Assembly (NCBI RefSeq): GCF_965139615.1
Contig: NZ_CBCSIQ010000008.1
Coordinates: 62,001 to 126,000, forward strand
From: Kerstersia similis
GTDB taxonomy: Bacteria; Pseudomonadota; Gammaproteobacteria; Burkholderiales; Burkholderiaceae_B
Direction: 5' to 3'
Length of the DNA: 64,000 nucleotides
Part shown: positions 62,675 to 64,000 of the stretch, one piece after another
Layout of the letters: every line of letters starts with the position of its first letter
Numbering within the stretch: position 1 is the stretch's first letter
Notes under the pieces: generated by a model
Database searches by the model: none
What the model saw: only the letters and a program-made list of their open reading frames with translations
Told to the model about the DNA's origin: nothing
Program-made: the position numbers and the translations under genes

Positions 62675-63529
62675 ATGAACACGCTATCCGGACTCAGGGC
62701 ATGGCTGGTATCCCCCGCAGTGCTTGTTGCACTGGGCATTTGCGCCGCATTGGCCGCTGTCTTCCAGTTCAGTTTGCGAACCTTCATTCCTGGTTCCCTG
62801 GATGTGGGCGGGCTGACATTCGCCAACTTCACCGACCTGGACAAGCCGATCTATCTCAGCGCGTTCCTGAACACTTTTCTGCTGAGCCTCGAAACGACGG
62901 TGCTGACGCTGCTGGTGGCCTACCCCCTGGCCTATGCGCTGGTGCGTGTGCGCCATCGGGGCCTGAAGGCATTCATTCTGATCGCTTCGATCACGCCGCT
63001 GTTCCTGGGGGAGATCGTGCGCACGTACTCCTGGCTGATCGTGCTGGGCAATACGGGATTCATCAATACCCTGTTGCGGCAGTTGGGCCTGATAGACGGA
63101 CCTTTGCAGCTGATGTTCACCCACCTGGGTGTCCTGATTGCGCTGGTGCACGTAACCATTCCCGTCGTCGTCCTGATGCTGGCAACGGCCATTTCGCATA
63201 TCGACCGGGCCTATGAAAAGGCGGCGCAAAGCCTGGGCGCCGGTCCGGTGCGCACCTTCCTGACCGTTACCTTGCCCTTGTCCATGCCGGGCATTCTGGC
63301 CAGTATCACCACGGCATTTGCCTGGACTTTCAGCGCGTTCGCCACCCCGCAGATGATAGGCGGTGGCCGGGTGCCCACGGTTTCGACCCTGGTATATCAA
63401 CTGGGCTTCTCGTCCATGAATTTCCCCCTGGCGGCCAGTCTCAGCATTGCGGGCCTGGTACTGACGGTCGTGTCGCTGATGCTGCTGGGCATATTGACCC
63501 GCCGGCTCAAGAAAATTGGAGGCCATTGA
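62675..63529 (+). CDS. ABC transporter permease (PotB-like)
   Basis: A 284-residue permease with six hydrophobic segments. The cytoplasmic EAA loop is YEKAAQSLGAGPVRTFLTVTLPLSMPGILASI (near residues 172-205), which engages the ATPase. The AYPLAYALVRVRHRG region and GEIVRTYSWLIVLGNTGFINTLL are typical of PotB. It works with the partner permease that follows. The ribosome site is weak; the ATG is the only reasonable start. Confidence 0.93.
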   Translation: MNTLSGLRAWLVSPAVLVALGICAALAAVFQFSLRTFIPGSLDVGGLTFANFTDLDKPIYLSAFLNTFLLSLETTVLTLLVAYPLAYALVRVRHRGLKAFILIASITPLFLGEIVRTYSWLIVLGNTGFINTLLRQLGLIDGPLQLMFTHLGVLIALVHVTIPVVVLMLATAISHIDRAYEKAAQSLGAGPVRTFLTVTLPLSMPGILASITTAFAWTFSAFATPQMIGGGRVPTVSTLVYQLGFSSMNFPLAASLSIAGLVLTVVSLMLLGILTRRLKKIGGH

Positions 63530-63530
63530 A

Positions 63531-64000
63531 ATGTGCATGCGTTCCGCCTTGCCTTTGCCGCTGCGCGTGGCCGGCCCCGTGACAGTGGCCTTGATTCTTG
63601 CCTTTGTACTGATGCCTGTCTTGGTGGTGAGCATTGCTGCCTTCAATGAGCGCGCCATTCTGACGTTCCCGCCCCAGTCCTGGTCGTGGAAATGGTTTGC
63701 GCGTGTTTTTACCTACCCGGACTTCCAGCATGGCTTCAAATCCAGCCTGATCGTGACGGCCTGGGCCTCATCGCTGGCACTGGTCATCGGCACCGCGCTG
63801 GCCATCGCCGTCAAGCGACTGGAGTTCTGGGGCAAGGCTGCGCTGCAAAGCGTGCTGCTGTCGCCCTTGGTCATTCCCCATTTCACCTTGGGGCTGGGCT
63901 TGTTGATTCTGGTGGCGCAGTTCCAGGTGGAGCGTGGCTTTGCCCTGGTGATTCTGTGCCATGTCATGCTGGTTTTGCCGTTCGTGTTGCGCAGTGTCTA
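63531..64000 (+). CDS. ABC transporter permease (PotC-like), partial
   Basis: This gene begins at ATG 63531 with GGAGG 8 bp upstream, one base after the preceding permease stop, and runs off the right edge after 156 full codons. The N-terminus has one membrane helix (VTVALILAFVLMPVLVVSIAAF), then the typical NERAILTFPP segment, WSWKWFARVF, and further helices at SLIVTAWASSLALVIGTALAIAV and VLLSPLVIPHFTLGLGLLILVA. This is the second PotC-type permease. The ATPase presumably lies beyond the window. Confidence 0.9.
   Translation, partial: MCMRSALPLPLRVAGPVTVALILAFVLMPVLVVSIAAFNERAILTFPPQSWSWKWFARVFTYPDFQHGFKSSLIVTAWASSLALVIGTALAIAVKRLEFWGKAALQSVLLSPLVIPHFTLGLGLLILVAQFQVERGFALVILCHVMLVLPFVLRSV

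Overview
The window looks like a chromosomal segment of a high-GC betaproteobacterium, most likely Burkholderiales, family Alcaligenaceae (the Bordetella/Achromobacter/Kerstersia neighbourhood). This rests on the rpsU-dnaG-rpoD operon with a Lys/Ala-rich N-terminal extension on RpoD, the asd-(fimV position)-truA-trpF order, a homoserine kinase beside a BPSS1780-type membrane protein, and the patatin/acetoacetate decarboxylase/3-hydroxybutyrate dehydrogenase cluster. No rRNA, CRISPR array, insertion sequence or prophage was recognised. Almost all of the sequence is vertical-looking core genome with accessory blocks between core genes.

Layout. 1-5.4 kb: minus-strand HMG-CoA (mevalonate) catabolic cluster (HMG-CoA reductase, HMG-CoA lyase, class III CoA-transferase, partial FAS1/MaoC-like dehydratase) with a divergent MocR regulator, followed by a fumarylpyruvate-hydrolase-like gene. 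6.3-16.3 kb: a compact, mostly overlapping Tad/Flp pilus operon (Flp pilin, TadG-like and TadE-like pseudopilins, an unknown exported protein, CpaB, CpaC secretin, an FHA-CpaF fusion ATPase, TadB, TadC, DUF192). The pilin Shine-Dalgarno lies inside a perfect 10-bp hairpin stem. No tadZ/cpaE, prepilin peptidase or tadD is present in the locus. 16.3-25.3 kb: BPSS1780-type membrane protein and homoserine kinase, slyX, a SulP transporter, dusA, a CBS-domain protein with a YihY-family membrane protein, and selO. 25.4-35.1 kb: aroC, leuC-leuD-leuB, asd, a very small FimV-like membrane protein, truA, trpF, then a PEBP/YbhB protein with an AraC regulator where trpB would be expected.

35.2-39.3 kb (minus): a YbjN-like protein and a 1138-residue protein that joins a degenerate Clp-type AAA+ module to an FtsH-type AAA+ module with an intact M41 zinc-protease site but no membrane segment. 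This is the most unusual object in the window. 39.5-44.9 kb: the macromolecular-synthesis operon rpsU-dnaG-rpoD with a readable sigma70 promoter, a DUF441 protein and a CAU tRNA that looks like tRNA-Ile2. 45.2-49.9 kb: Nudix hydrolase, periplasmic Ntn hydrolase of the choloylglycine/penicillin-V-acylase family, AEC transporter and a benzoylformate-decarboxylase-like TPP enzyme with Tyr at the usual His281 position.

49.9-50.9 kb is a visibly AT-rich, gene-free stretch. It is followed by a patatin-like phospholipase, acetoacetate decarboxylase and 3-hydroxybutyrate dehydrogenase (ketone-body/PHB-type metabolism), a CatB-like acetyltransferase, a class I DAHP synthase, tRNA-Pro(TGG) and a peroxiredoxin-glutaredoxin fusion. 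57.5-64 kb: an ArgE-like deacetylase and LysR regulator, DUF1028 and RidA proteins, and a divergent polyamine-type ABC importer whose second permease runs off the window. Together these look like a scavenging/catabolic cluster for a nitrogen compound.
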